From NCBI GenBank assembly GCA_964463485.1, contig CAYXDO010000219.1, positions 1 to 15,618 on the forward strand: a DNA stretch of 15,618 bases. The letters run 5' to 3'. Below are positions 6,161-13,503 of this stretch, in pieces. The notes beneath the pieces are model-generated. The model was not told the DNA's origin. It did not search any database and saw only the letters and a list, made by a program, of their open reading frames with translations. This DNA comes from CAYXDO01 sp964463485 (lineage in GTDB: Bacteria > Myxococcota > Kuafuiibacteriia > Kuafuiibacteriales > Kuafuiibacteriaceae). How positions within the stretch are numbered: position 1 is the stretch's first letter; each line of letters begins with the position of its first letter. The position numbers and the translations under genes are program-made.

Positions 6161-8020
6161 TCAGCCCGGCGCGCCTTGCCGGGGCTTCGCAGGCGCCGCA
6201 GCGAGGGGCTGGCCTTTCAGCACGGCGGCGCGTTTGTCGAGGGCAGAGACCTCGGTGTTGGTCTCGGACATCGGCGGCGGCTCTTCAGAGAGCTCCTCCT
6301 CGTTGACGCCGAGCACGGGGAGCGGTCCGACGAGCTTGTCCATCTCGGCGAGCAGCTCGCGGCACTCGGGGGCGGGCGCGAGCTCTGCATACAGCGCGTG
6401 AGCAGAGCGCTCGAGGTCGCGGAGGATCTGCGCACGGTCGCGCCCGCTGCCGGCGACTCGACGACGAGCGTCGTTCAGCGCGGTCTCGAGCGCGTCGTCG
6501 TGGCGGTTCAATGACTCTTTGAGCTCCAACAACCGCGCCGCGATCGCGGCGAGCGACGCCGACATGTGCGCGATGCGAGCGTCGAGCTTCGCCATCTCCT
6601 GCGATCGAGCCGAGAACCTCGCCCTCGCAGCGCCGGCCCGCTCGTAAGCGCGACGAAGCTCCGCGTCGTCGCCGTCGATCTCGAGCCGCGCGATCTCTGC
6701 CCAGGCCTCGTCGAGGCTCCGAGAAGCTTCTTCCTGCTCCTTGCGCAGCGCCGCGGACTGGCGCTGCGCGTCGGAGATCTGACGCCTCAACCGTGACTCC
6801 TCGCCGCCGAGCTCTTCGATCTGACGTCCGAACTGCGCGCGTGTCTCTCTGGCGCGCTTCTCGTACCCTTCGACGCGGCTCGCCTCGTTCGAAATGCTGG
6901 CCTCGGTCTTCGCCGCCTGCGTGCACAGCCGCCAAAGATCGTCGAGGGATCGACGCACTGGCGGCGATTGAGAGATCCGCGGGTTGGCCTGCGCGACCAT
7001 TCGACCGAACATGACCGAGCGCAGCGCCCACGCCGACAGCCCCGACGTCAGCGGCCCCGCCGCTTGGGCCGGCGCGAACACGCTCGTTCTAGAGCCTCTT
7101 CGCGGCAGCGGCGTCGGAATGTCGCGAGGCGACGCACGCTGCTGGCGCTTGAGATCCTCGAGGAGGTGGTGCGCGTCGCGGTATCGATCCTCGGCCTTCT
7201 TCTCGAGGAGCTTCAAGATGATCTGATCGGTCTCCTGATCGAGGTCCGCACGGAACTGCCGAAGGCTCGGCGGCTTCGCCTCCTGATGCATCCGCAAGAT
7301 CTCTTTGCGCTCGTTGCTGACGAAGGGGAGACGCCCGGTCAGCATCTCGAAGAACAACACTCCGAGCGCGTACAGATCGGACTGAGGGACGGCCTCTTCA
7401 CCGCGCGTCTGCTCCGGAGACATGTACTCGGGCGTCCCGAACACCGCGCCTTCGGGCGCGAGCCGCGCGTCGTGTGACAGCGAGGCGAGCCCGAAGTCGA
7501 ACACCTTCACGTAGTCGGGCCGACCGCCGCGCTGCGTGAGGAACACATTGTCGCTCTTGATGTCGCGGTGGATCACGCCGAGGTCGTGGGCGCGCGCCAT
7601 CGCCGCGCAGGTCTGCTCCAAGATGTCGACGGTGCGATCGATCGGCATCGCACCTCGAGCGATCACGTGCGAGAGCGGCTCGCCCTCGAGGTACTCCATC
7701 ACGAGGTAGTAGAGCCCGTCTTCGGTGTCACCGAAGTCGTAGATGTCCACGATGTTGGCGTGGTTCACGCGGTTGGCGGCGCGCGCCTCACGCAAGAACC
7801 AATCACGGTGGTGCGTCTCGCCGCGCCGCACCGGCTGCAAGATCTTGATGGCGACGATGCGGTCGATGAGCAGGTGACGAGCGCGGTAGACCGCGCCGAT
7901 CCCGCCCTCGCCGGCTCGAGCCTCGAGCCGATAGCGGTCCGCAATGATGCGTCCAATGAGTGGGTCGGGTGGGCGTTGACGCGTGGAGCGTTGATTCAAG
8001 GTCGGAGTCCCTCCGGCCAC
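6161..8020 (-). CDS. Soluble Hanks-type Ser/Thr protein kinase with C-terminal coiled coil
   Basis: The 619-residue product has an N-terminal kinase domain at about residues 22-295. The glycine loop is GEGGIGAVY (37-45), the ATP lysine Lys59 (VAIKIL), the helix-C glutamate Glu78 and the catalytic loop HRDIKSDN (151-158). DFG is at 175-177 and GTPEYMSPEQ at 195-204. All catalytic residues are present, so it should be active. No transmembrane segment follows. After a Pro/Arg/Ser linker, residues about 370-545 form long charged helices, very likely a coiled coil for oligomerisation or partner binding, and then a Pro/Ala-rich tail. Most bacterial Hanks kinases are membrane-anchored, so a cytoplasmic scaffold-like kinase is notable. 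The start is open: GTG 8020, or TTG 7999, which has a strong GGAGGG sequence before it. Substrates are unknown; the co-transcribed methyltransferase is one guess. Confidence 0.92.
   Translation of the reverse strand: MAGGTPTLNQRSTRQRPPDPLIGRIIADRYRLEARAGEGGIGAVYRARHLLIDRIVAIKILQPVRRGETHHRDWFLREARAANRVNHANIVDIYDFGDTEDGLYYLVMEYLEGEPLSHVIARGAMPIDRTVDILEQTCAAMARAHDLGVIHRDIKSDNVFLTQRGGRPDYVKVFDFGLASLSHDARLAPEGAVFGTPEYMSPEQTRGEEAVPQSDLYALGVLFFEMLTGRLPFVSNERKEILRMHQEAKPPSLRQFRADLDQETDQIILKLLEKKAEDRYRDAHHLLEDLKRQQRASPRDIPTPLPRRGSRTSVFAPAQAAGPLTSGLSAWALRSVMFGRMVAQANPRISQSPPVRRSLDDLWRLCTQAAKTEASISNEASRVEGYEKRARETRAQFGRQIEELGGEESRLRRQISDAQRQSAALRKEQEEASRSLDEAWAEIARLEIDGDDAELRRAYERAGAARARFSARSQEMAKLDARIAHMSASLAAIAARLLELKESLNRHDDALETALNDARRRVAGSGRDRAQILRDLERSAHALYAELAPAPECRELLAEMDKLVGPLPVLGVNEEELSEEPPPMSETNTEVSALDKRAAVLKGQPLAAAPAKPRQGAPG
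8009..8014 (-). promoter_or_regulatory. Shine-Dalgarno GGAGGG pointing to TTG 7999 as alternative kinase start
   Basis: On the minus strand GGAGGG lies inside the first codons of the GTG-8020 reading frame, nine bases before an in-frame TTG (7999-7997). The GTG itself has only a weak GAAG upstream. This favours a start seven codons later, removing MAGGTPT. Confidence 0.5.
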
Positions 8021-8076
8021 ACTGCTTCACGCGGCTGCCGATTTTTCGGTGCCGCGACGAGCGCCGAGCGACATCC

Positions 8077-8106
8077 AGGATTCCTCACAATCGGTTTCGA
8101 AGTCAA
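8077..8106 (-). promoter_or_regulatory. Possible promoter of the soluble kinase / rlmN unit
   Basis: In the 221-bp gap between the two kinase genes, minus-strand TTGACT (8106-8101) matches a sigma-70 -35 box at five of six positions. It lies 18 bases before AATCCT, a poor -10 match (three of six). This would start transcription roughly 50 bases ahead of the kinase gene. The -35 is convincing and the -10 is not. Confidence 0.25.
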
Positions 8107-8210
8107 CGCTCCCAGGGGAACGCGCGGCCCGTAGGCGCTGGACGCGCTCGGACTTGCCCGAAAATGAGTCACGCGCGCACTCCTCGAGCGCAGTCGGCGA
8201 ACTTCCCCGC

Positions 8211-8243
8211 TCGGGCCTTATGAGCCTCGGGCCTTATGAGCCT
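8211..8243. repeat. 16-bp tandem duplication at the 3' end of the membrane kinase gene
   Basis: The unit tcgggccttatgagcc occurs twice back to back (8211-8226 and 8227-8242) and is followed by the next t. The last two bases overlap the kinase stop codon (TAG on the minus strand). The copies are perfect, which suggests a recent duplication. Each copy holds a short GGC...GCC arm, but there is no T-run, so a terminator role is doubtful. Confidence 0.85.
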
Positions 8244-10140
8244 ATCGTGCGAGCTCCACGAGCTGCTGATCCATTCGCCGCAGGGTCAGCTGCGCCGCAG
8301 CGGAATCCGCGCGGCCGACCTCGAGCGTGGCGTCTCCGATGATCGCTTGAACGCGATCCGCGCGTTCGGGGTGGTCGCGCAGAATGGCTTGGCCGCGGGT
8401 CATGATGCTCTTGAAGAGCTCGTCCACCGAGCGCGTGTCTTCGGCCTCGGGTTTGAGCGGCTTCTTCACCGGCGCTTTGGGTGGCTCGGTTTTCGGCTCC
8501 GCAAGCTTCGCGGGGTCGAGCCTGGGCGGCTCCAGAGCAGGTGGATCGGCAGGAGCGGGGCGCGGATCAGCAGGCCTGGGCTTCGACGGCGGAGGAACTG
8601 GCCGAGGCGTCGCGCCGACGACGCCGATCTCGGGCACGTCCACCTCGGGAGCGTCGATGGGCTCGACGGGAGGCCGAAACAGCCAGCCTGCCGTGAAGGC
8701 GAGCGCCGCGGTGAAGATCAAGGCGCCCGCCAGCACGGGGGCCGAGACTCCCGTGCGTGGGGCAGGCCGCGCCGCCGCGACCTTCGAGCCAGTGAACGAG
8801 CGATCGGTCTCGTCCACACGCGTGGGCGAGGCGTCGGCCTCAGGGATCGTGTCCGGCGCGTCGTCGGCGGCGATGCTCGACGGATCGGGCCCTGCCGACC
8901 GTACGACCGTGCGCGCTTCGCGAGCGCGCGACTCGAACGCGCGCGTGACGCCGGAGGCGCGGGCAAAGATGACGGTGGGCTCGGCAGGCGCTCCGACCTC
9001 CTCGACGGGGATCGAGAGCCACTCCTCGAGCTTCGCGGCCCGCTCCGCGCGTTCGGCCTCGAACATCTCTTGGACGTAGCCGGCGGCCGAGCCAGGCGTC
9101 GCGGGGGCGACTGCTTCGAGCGCGGCGAGGAGCTCCCGCGCGGTGGAAAAACGCCGGTTCGGATCGGCGCTCAAAGCCTTCTCGAGCACGCGATCGAGCC
9201 GCTCCGGAAGGTCCGGTCGCACGTGCGAGGGCGGAGTGAACTCGGGGTTGGCGGACCGCGTGAGCACGTCCGCGAGCGCGCCGCGCCGGATGTAGCGCCG
9301 TAGCGTGAGCAGCTCGTAGATCACGATGCCAGCCGTGTAGAGGTCGGAGCGATGGTCGACGGGCTTTGCCATCGACTGCTCCGGAGACATGTAGCCGGGC
9401 GAGCCCATCACGAGCCCCGTGCGCGTCTTCCAGTCCTGGGCGGTCGACTTGCCGAGCCCGAGGTCGATGATGCGAATGCGACCGTCACCGACGACCATGA
9501 GGTTTTTGGGCGAGAGATCACGGTGCACGAAGCCGAGGAGCCGGCCAGACGCGTCCACCGCGCTGCGCAGCGCTTCGAGGCCCAAGAGCATGCCCGAGCA
9601 GAGCTCCATCGCGAGGTCGACGGGCACGTGGCGGGCCGACTTCACGAGCCGGTCGAGGAACTCCGACAGCCGGTAGCCGTCGATGAACTCCATGGCGATG
9701 TAGGCTTCTTCTCCGACCGTGCCGACGTCGTAGACCTTGGCGACGAAGGGGCTGTCGATGCGGACGGCAGCCTCCCCTTCGTGCCGAAACCGCTTCAGGA
9801 AGAGCTCCTTGTCCGCGAGCTCGGTGTTCATGCGTTTGATGACGACGAGCGTTGGGACGCCAGCGCCGCTCACGAGAGGACGAGCGAGGTCGACGCTCCC
9901 CATCGCGCCCTTTCCCAAGGACTCGACCAGGTAATAGTCGCCGAAGCGGGTCGCGATTGCTCGGCCAGGGGCCGAGCCGGAAGCGGCCTCGGAAGCCAAG
10001 TCCAACCAGGATTTGCCGAGGGAGGACAGAGAGTCAATGAGGGCGGGTCGTGGCCATGCATCAAGCCCCGGTGCGCTGGACCGCCCGGCTGCAAAGACAT
10101 CAGTGCTCGATTGGGGAATCGCGCCGGGCACAGGCGGCAC
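8242..10140 (-). CDS. Membrane-anchored Hanks-type Ser/Thr protein kinase
   Basis: The 632-residue product has a kinase domain at about residues 67-345: glycine loop GKGAMGSV (76-83), Lys102 in VVIKRM, HRDLSPKN (206-213), DLG at 226-228 and GSPGYMSPEQ (246-255). The catalytic-loop lysine of HRDLKxxN is Ser210, and DFG reads DLG. HRDxSP is, as I recall, common in myxobacterial kinases, so activity is still likely. A disordered linker leads to one hydrophobic segment at about 466-487 (VLAGALIFTAALAFTAGWLF). It is followed by a Pro-rich stretch (489-565) and a small helical C-terminal module, probably outside the membrane and possibly a sensor. The GTG start has a GAGG 11 bases upstream, embedded in a potential RNA structure. 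The gene lies 117 bp after a putative lipoprotein gene on the same strand and 221 bp before the second kinase. The two kinases may form one signalling cluster, but no shared pathway is shown. Confidence 0.92.
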   Translation of the reverse strand: MPPVPGAIPQSSTDVFAAGRSSAPGLDAWPRPALIDSLSSLGKSWLDLASEAASGSAPGRAIATRFGDYYLVESLGKGAMGSVDLARPLVSGAGVPTLVVIKRMNTELADKELFLKRFRHEGEAAVRIDSPFVAKVYDVGTVGEEAYIAMEFIDGYRLSEFLDRLVKSARHVPVDLAMELCSGMLLGLEALRSAVDASGRLLGFVHRDLSPKNLMVVGDGRIRIIDLGLGKSTAQDWKTRTGLVMGSPGYMSPEQSMAKPVDHRSDLYTAGIVIYELLTLRRYIRRGALADVLTRSANPEFTPPSHVRPDLPERLDRVLEKALSADPNRRFSTARELLAALEAVAPATPGSAAGYVQEMFEAERAERAAKLEEWLSIPVEEVGAPAEPTVIFARASGVTRAFESRAREARTVVRSAGPDPSSIAADDAPDTIPEADASPTRVDETDRSFTGSKVAAARPAPRTGVSAPVLAGALIFTAALAFTAGWLFRPPVEPIDAPEVDVPEIGVVGATPRPVPPPSKPRPADPRPAPADPPALEPPRLDPAKLAEPKTEPPKAPVKKPLKPEAEDTRSVDELFKSIMTRGQAILRDHPERADRVQAIIGDATLEVGRADSAAAQLTLRRMDQQLVELAR

Positions 10141-10145
10141 GGTGC

Positions 10146-10197
10146 GAAACCTCGCTTCGCTCGGTTTCAGGTATCGGTCCGCTGGGGATCCTGAAAC
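10146..10197 (-). promoter_or_regulatory. Three-arm leader with mutually exclusive hairpins before the membrane kinase
   Basis: Read 5' to 3' on the minus strand, GTTTCAGG (10197-10190) is followed after 18 bases by CCTGAAACC (10171-10163). After 11 more bases comes GGTTTC (10151-10146), 5 bases before the GTG start. The middle arm can pair with the first (8 bp) or the third (6 bp). The third arm overlaps the only Shine-Dalgarno-like GAGG, so one fold would hide it and the other leave it free. Alternatively the outer 8-bp inverted repeat is a protein operator. The complementarity is seen; the function is inferred. Confidence 0.4.
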
Positions 10198-10237
10198 TGC
10201 TACGGACTCGACGAGGTCAGTTTGCTCCGCGGATCGT

Positions 10238-10251
10238 CGTGCCTGGGCACG
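10238..10251 (-). terminator. Weak stem-loop just after the lipoprotein gene
   Basis: CGTGC-CTGG-GCACG forms a 5-bp GC-rich stem with a 4-base loop, starting 6 bases downstream of the minus-strand lipoprotein stop. There is no T-tract, so it is at most a pause or mRNA-end structure. Confidence 0.25.
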
Positions 10252-10257
10252 GGGCGC

Positions 10258-11619
10258 TCACGGCTCGGCTTCGATCCAGTACGCTCGCCCGGAGAACGAG
10301 CCTGCGTCGAGGAGCGTCGAAGCGATGAGCACGCCGCTCTCCAAGCCTTGGGCCGCGCTGTGGCGCAGACTCAGTGGGAGCTTCTGAGTCGGGCACGAAG
10401 TCCAGTTCGGATAAAGCTGCACGACCGCACCGGCGACCGAGAAGACCAGCGCTCCATCGCCGAAAGGAACGATCGTATCGGGGTCGTCGAGCTCCACCGC
10501 GCCGAGGCCAAGAGAAGCGAGCTGCTCCCAGTCGTCGTCGCGGCGGGCCCACACCGCCGCGGTCGACAACACCATCGCCCCGAAGACCTCGGAGTCTGCG
10601 AGCGCCAGAGCTTCGTGGACGACATCCCGATAATACGCCTCCGGAGCGACGCCGCCCGCGCTGGTCTCGAGGAGCTGGATGCCGTCGGGAATGGACGCCA
10701 GCGCGTGGTTGGGCCCAAGCCAGACGACCGAGCTACGCTGAAGCCCAAAGCCTGGTCCCACCGGAGTCTCCAGAAATCGAAAGCGACCCACTCCGTCGAC
10801 TTCGGCGAACCGCAGGAGCTTCGAGCCGATCGTCGGCTCTGGGTTCGTCACGAAGTAGAGCTCGAGCGGCGCCTCCCGAGTGGGGCCTGCGAGCGCCGCG
10901 AGGGCGCCGGCCGGAGACGCGGTCGCGACCCACTCGAGGGGACCCTTCAGCGGACCGCTCGAGAGCCGCCCCTTTGGGCCGCCGACCCACAGCGTACCGT
11001 CGAGATCATAATACGCCGAGCGTGCCACCTCGTCGGTGGAGAGCACGTACGGCTCACCCAGCGTCCCGTCTTCGAAGGTCCTCGCCTCCGCGCTCGCCGT
11101 CTCTCCTCCGTAGATGATCACCGCCGAGTCGGGCCCGGTCCGAGCCATCGCGACCGATCTTGCTTGCGCCCCTAAGAAAATCTCTTGCGAAACGAACGAG
11201 CGACACGGACACCGATCCAAGAACCGAAATCCCGAAATGAGGGGCGTATCGGTCTGCTCGAAAGACGCGCCGACTATCTCGAGCTCGGAGAGCGGACCAG
11301 GTATCGCACGCGGCGCGCAACTCTGCCCGTCGTAGGGCGGAATCGGACCCTCTGCGAGGCCCATCGCCGAGAGCTCCGTCGAGAAGAAGGCAACTCGGAT
11401 CGGCGTGACGGAGCCCTCCGACGCGAACACCACGGAGCCCGGGTCCCATCGCGACGACGCGGTCAGCTCCCAGACACCACCGGAAAGGAGCTGCGCCGTA
11501 ATCACGGATCGAGCTCCCTCGGGCATGGGAGGAAAAGGTACGTCTCTCTGATCCAAACATCCGAACGCCGCGGCGCACGCGAGAGCGGATCGGAGGAAGC
11601 GCGCGCGGGACCCGCTCAC
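10258..11619 (-). CDS. Putative lipoprotein of unknown function, beta-rich
   Basis: I do not recognise this 453-residue protein. It begins with an Arg-rich n-region and a hydrophobic stretch ending AAFGC, so Cys21 is a likely lipidation site and the protein would sit in the cell envelope. The remainder is rich in short beta-like segments such as SAVIIYGG, TLWVGG, LELYFV, SVVWLG, AMVLSTAAVWARRDDDWEQL and GDGALVFSVAGAVVQLYP. These recur at rough intervals, which suggests a beta-propeller-like fold, but no defined WD40 or Kelch signature is clear. A small Cys group (CPC) lies near residue 138. The GTG start at 11619 has GGAGG at 11636-11632, twelve bases upstream. It is transcribed toward the membrane kinase gene 117 bp away and could supply an envelope partner for it, but that is only positional. 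It is divergent from the helical protein gene at 11714. Confidence 0.7.
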   Translation of the reverse strand: MSGSRARFLRSALACAAAFGCLDQRDVPFPPMPEGARSVITAQLLSGGVWELTASSRWDPGSVVFASEGSVTPIRVAFFSTELSAMGLAEGPIPPYDGQSCAPRAIPGPLSELEIVGASFEQTDTPLISGFRFLDRCPCRSFVSQEIFLGAQARSVAMARTGPDSAVIIYGGETASAEARTFEDGTLGEPYVLSTDEVARSAYYDLDGTLWVGGPKGRLSSGPLKGPLEWVATASPAGALAALAGPTREAPLELYFVTNPEPTIGSKLLRFAEVDGVGRFRFLETPVGPGFGLQRSSVVWLGPNHALASIPDGIQLLETSAGGVAPEAYYRDVVHEALALADSEVFGAMVLSTAAVWARRDDDWEQLASLGLGAVELDDPDTIVPFGDGALVFSVAGAVVQLYPNWTSCPTQKLPLSLRHSAAQGLESGVLIASTLLDAGSFSGRAYWIEAEP

Positions 11620-11713
11620 GACGCGAGTGTACCTCCAGGCGACGTAGGGCTTTCGGTTGTTCTGCTCGTTTCTTCCTCGCTGGCTCGCTGGGAGTTAGGC
11701 TGCGCCAGGGCCT
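11620..11713. promoter_or_regulatory. Divergent intergenic region
   Basis: This 94-bp stretch separates two genes reading outward, so promoters for both should lie in or near it. It contains the lipoprotein Shine-Dalgarno (GGAGG on the minus strand, 11636-11632). A somewhat T-rich stretch at about 11650-11675 holds TTGTTC at 11657, but I find no -10 box to pair with it. Confidence 0.4.
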
Positions 11714-12955
11714 GTGATCTCGGAAAGCGGACGCAAGCGCCTCCTCGAGGCCGTTCGAGACCCGCGCCAGCGGGCGTTGGTCTCCGAAATCCTCGGAGCC
11801 GCGGGGACCGCGTTGGCTTCGCTCGCACACCTCGAGGCCACGATCTTCGAGCGACGCACGGAGACGGGCGCGTTCCACTTGGACATCCTCGTTTCCAACA
11901 CGGATCAGGTCGACCGCGCCGTCGCCTTTCTCACTCGACTCGCGGAGCACCTTTTCACGCCCTCGCTCTCGCTCGCCCAGCTCGTCGAGTCTCGACTCGA
12001 TCGGGTCTCCGAGCCGACCGAGGAGCCTGACCTCGAGTCGTTCGACTTCGACATCGGCTCCCCGGAACGGACAGGGAGCCTGCTGCGGGCCATCGGCGAG
12101 GCGGATCTCGAGGACGCGTTCGTTCCGGTGATTTCGGATCCCGGCGGCGGTGTGAGAGACGAGGAGGTCGCCGCGGCGCTGGTTCCGTTGGCCAGCGCGC
12201 TGATCGGCGAGATCCACGAGATCCGAAAACGAACGGAGCAGGCCCTCGAGGAGAACAATCCGAGTCGGGCGCTCAGGGAGCTCGACGGCTGTCGCGAGTC
12301 GTTCGAAGAGGCGATCGGCGCGCTCCTCGATTCTTTGTGCGGTGTGTATCGAGTCGAGATGACGCGCGGAGACCTGATCCCAGGTTATCGAAGCGCGCTC
12401 GACGACGCGCTCATGATTCGCCGCTCCATCGCCGACCTTCGACGGGTCGTTCAGGCAGCGAACGCCTTCGTGCAGCAGCCCGCGCTCCCGATCGAAGAGC
12501 GCGCGCACGCGCTCGTGCGCATCGCAGAAGCGCTCGAGGAGCTCCTCGAGCGGGACGTGCTCGTCCGCATGCGCGCGACCGATCGCTGGGAGTTCATGAA
12601 GTTTCGAGAGGAGCTCTCGGGGCGCGAACCAGACGAGGCTCGGCTCACCGCCGAGGGCTTCGCGAAGTATTTGGACTCACTCTCGGCCATCAACGATCGG
12701 CGCGTGTTGTTGGAGCACGACCGATCGGTCTTTCAGTCGATCCGCGAAGCGCTGGAGGCCGGCGCGTCGATCGTGTCGGTGAGCGAGCACGGCGCGGTGG
12801 ACCTATATGCGGAAGCACTCGGCCATACGACCAAGCTGCTCGGGTACCGCGACGACCTCGACGAGCTCATTCGCAAGTGGGAGACGAGCGCGCGAACACC
12901 AAGCGAGACGATCCACCTCGCCCGCAAGCTCGAGGAGCTCGTCCCGCCCGCATGA
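11714..12955 (+). CDS. Helical protein of unknown function
   Basis: This 413-residue protein matches no family I know. It is acidic and almost wholly helical in appearance, with no signal peptide or membrane segment, so it is probably cytoplasmic. Residues 20-95 are a helical N-terminal part (ALVSEILGAAGTALASLAHL...FTPSLSLAQL). Residues 96-145 form an acidic linker with EPDLESFDFDIG. Residues 150-300 hold heptad-like helices, and 300-413 carry RWEFMKFREELSG and a helical tail ending ARKLEELVPPA. The start is GTG 11714, with only a weak AGGG upstream. It converges on the minus-strand operon with a 24-bp gap. The operon's two small proteins are also helical and acidic/basic-rich, so a common process is possible but unproven. 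The long antisense frame across it has no recognisable protein character. Confidence 0.7.
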   Translation: MISESGRKRLLEAVRDPRQRALVSEILGAAGTALASLAHLEATIFERRTETGAFHLDILVSNTDQVDRAVAFLTRLAEHLFTPSLSLAQLVESRLDRVSEPTEEPDLESFDFDIGSPERTGSLLRAIGEADLEDAFVPVISDPGGGVRDEEVAAALVPLASALIGEIHEIRKRTEQALEENNPSRALRELDGCRESFEEAIGALLDSLCGVYRVEMTRGDLIPGYRSALDDALMIRRSIADLRRVVQAANAFVQQPALPIEERAHALVRIAEALEELLERDVLVRMRATDRWEFMKFREELSGREPDEARLTAEGFAKYLDSLSAINDRRVLLEHDRSVFQSIREALEAGASIVSVSEHGAVDLYAEALGHTTKLLGYRDDLDELIRKWETSARTPSETIHLARKLEELVPPA

Positions 12956-12976
12956 GCGGAAGCGAACGCGCTCCGC
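12956..12976. terminator. Possible bidirectional stem-loop between convergent genes
   Basis: GCGGA (12956-12960) and TCCGC (12972-12976) form a 5-bp stem around an 11-base loop. They fill most of the 24-bp gap between the stops of two convergent genes. No T-tract is present on either strand. Position favours a shared mRNA end; the structure itself is weak. Confidence 0.3.
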
Positions 12977-12979
12977 GGC

Positions 12980-13486
12980 TCAATCCGAAGCGAGCGAAGC
13001 GACGCCCGAACGAATGTCCTTGAGGGTCGACTGGATCGTGCGGAGATCTTCGAGCGTCGGTCGATAGCGCGCGTTCAGGTCGTCGGGATCGAGCGCGTTC
13101 CGCATGCCACGGAGGAGGGAGCTCGCGTGGCCGGTGGTGCTGTAGGCGCCGCGAGGATCGATCCGCTCGAGCACCTTGTCGACATGAGCCATCGCGCGTT
13201 TGAGACCGTCGACGTCCCGATACGCCTCGGCGACGTCGCGGGCGTCCTTGATGCCGAAGAGGACGTCGCGAACGGAGTCGTGAAGCTTTCGGACGCGCTC
13301 GGCGGTCGCTCGCCGTCCTCGCTCGTTCGTCGGCGCGAACTCGCCTACGTCTTCGGAAGGCCTCGCCTCTGGCCGAATCTTCTTCACGAGGTCGAGGCCC
13401 GCGGTTGCGGCTTTCTCGACCTGTTGAAGCGACTGCTTCAACTCACGTGTGACACTTCCAGCTGCGCCGTCCTTCGGAATCCGCAT
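12980..13486 (-). CDS. Small helical protein of unknown function, third gene of PLD operon
   Basis: This 168-residue protein is not recognised. It is highly charged, helical, and has no signal or membrane segment. Residues 11-40 and 58-110 look like amphipathic helices (KQSLQQVEKAATAGLDLVKK; RRATAERVRKLHDSVRDVLF). The C-terminal part holds NARYRPTLEDLRTIQSTLKD (138-157). The RYRP motif lies in a segment that aligns without gaps to residues 95-122 of the preceding gene's product, suggesting a diverged paralogue. ATG 13486 has a clear GAGGTGA 4 bases upstream. The gene begins 17 bp after its operon neighbour's stop and converges with the helical protein gene at 12955. A coiled-coil adaptor or scaffold is conceivable; nothing in the sequence indicates an enzyme. 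Confidence 0.7.
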   Translation of the reverse strand: MRIPKDGAAGSVTRELKQSLQQVEKAATAGLDLVKKIRPEARPSEDVGEFAPTNERGRRATAERVRKLHDSVRDVLFGIKDARDVAEAYRDVDGLKRAMAHVDKVLERIDPRGAYSTTGHASSLLRGMRNALDPDDLNARYRPTLEDLRTIQSTLKDIRSGVASLASD

Positions 13487-13503
13487 CGTTCACCTCGCGA
13501 CTC

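Noticed and set aside
4484..6514. 676-codon plus-strand open frame
   Set aside because: It runs across the Uma2 gene in another frame and antisense to the methyltransferase and kinase genes. Its product is Arg/Gly/Ala-rich without motifs. High GC content makes such frames common.
8236..10194. Two plus-strand open frames (355 and 280 codons) opposite the membrane kinase
   Set aside because: The minus strand encodes an unmistakable kinase with all major motifs; the plus-strand products are Arg/Gly-rich mirror frames.
11054..12508. 484-codon minus-strand open frame
   Set aside because: It is antisense to the helical protein gene and overlaps the lipoprotein gene in another frame. The product is Arg-rich without protein patterns, whereas the plus-strand product has regular amphipathic helices.
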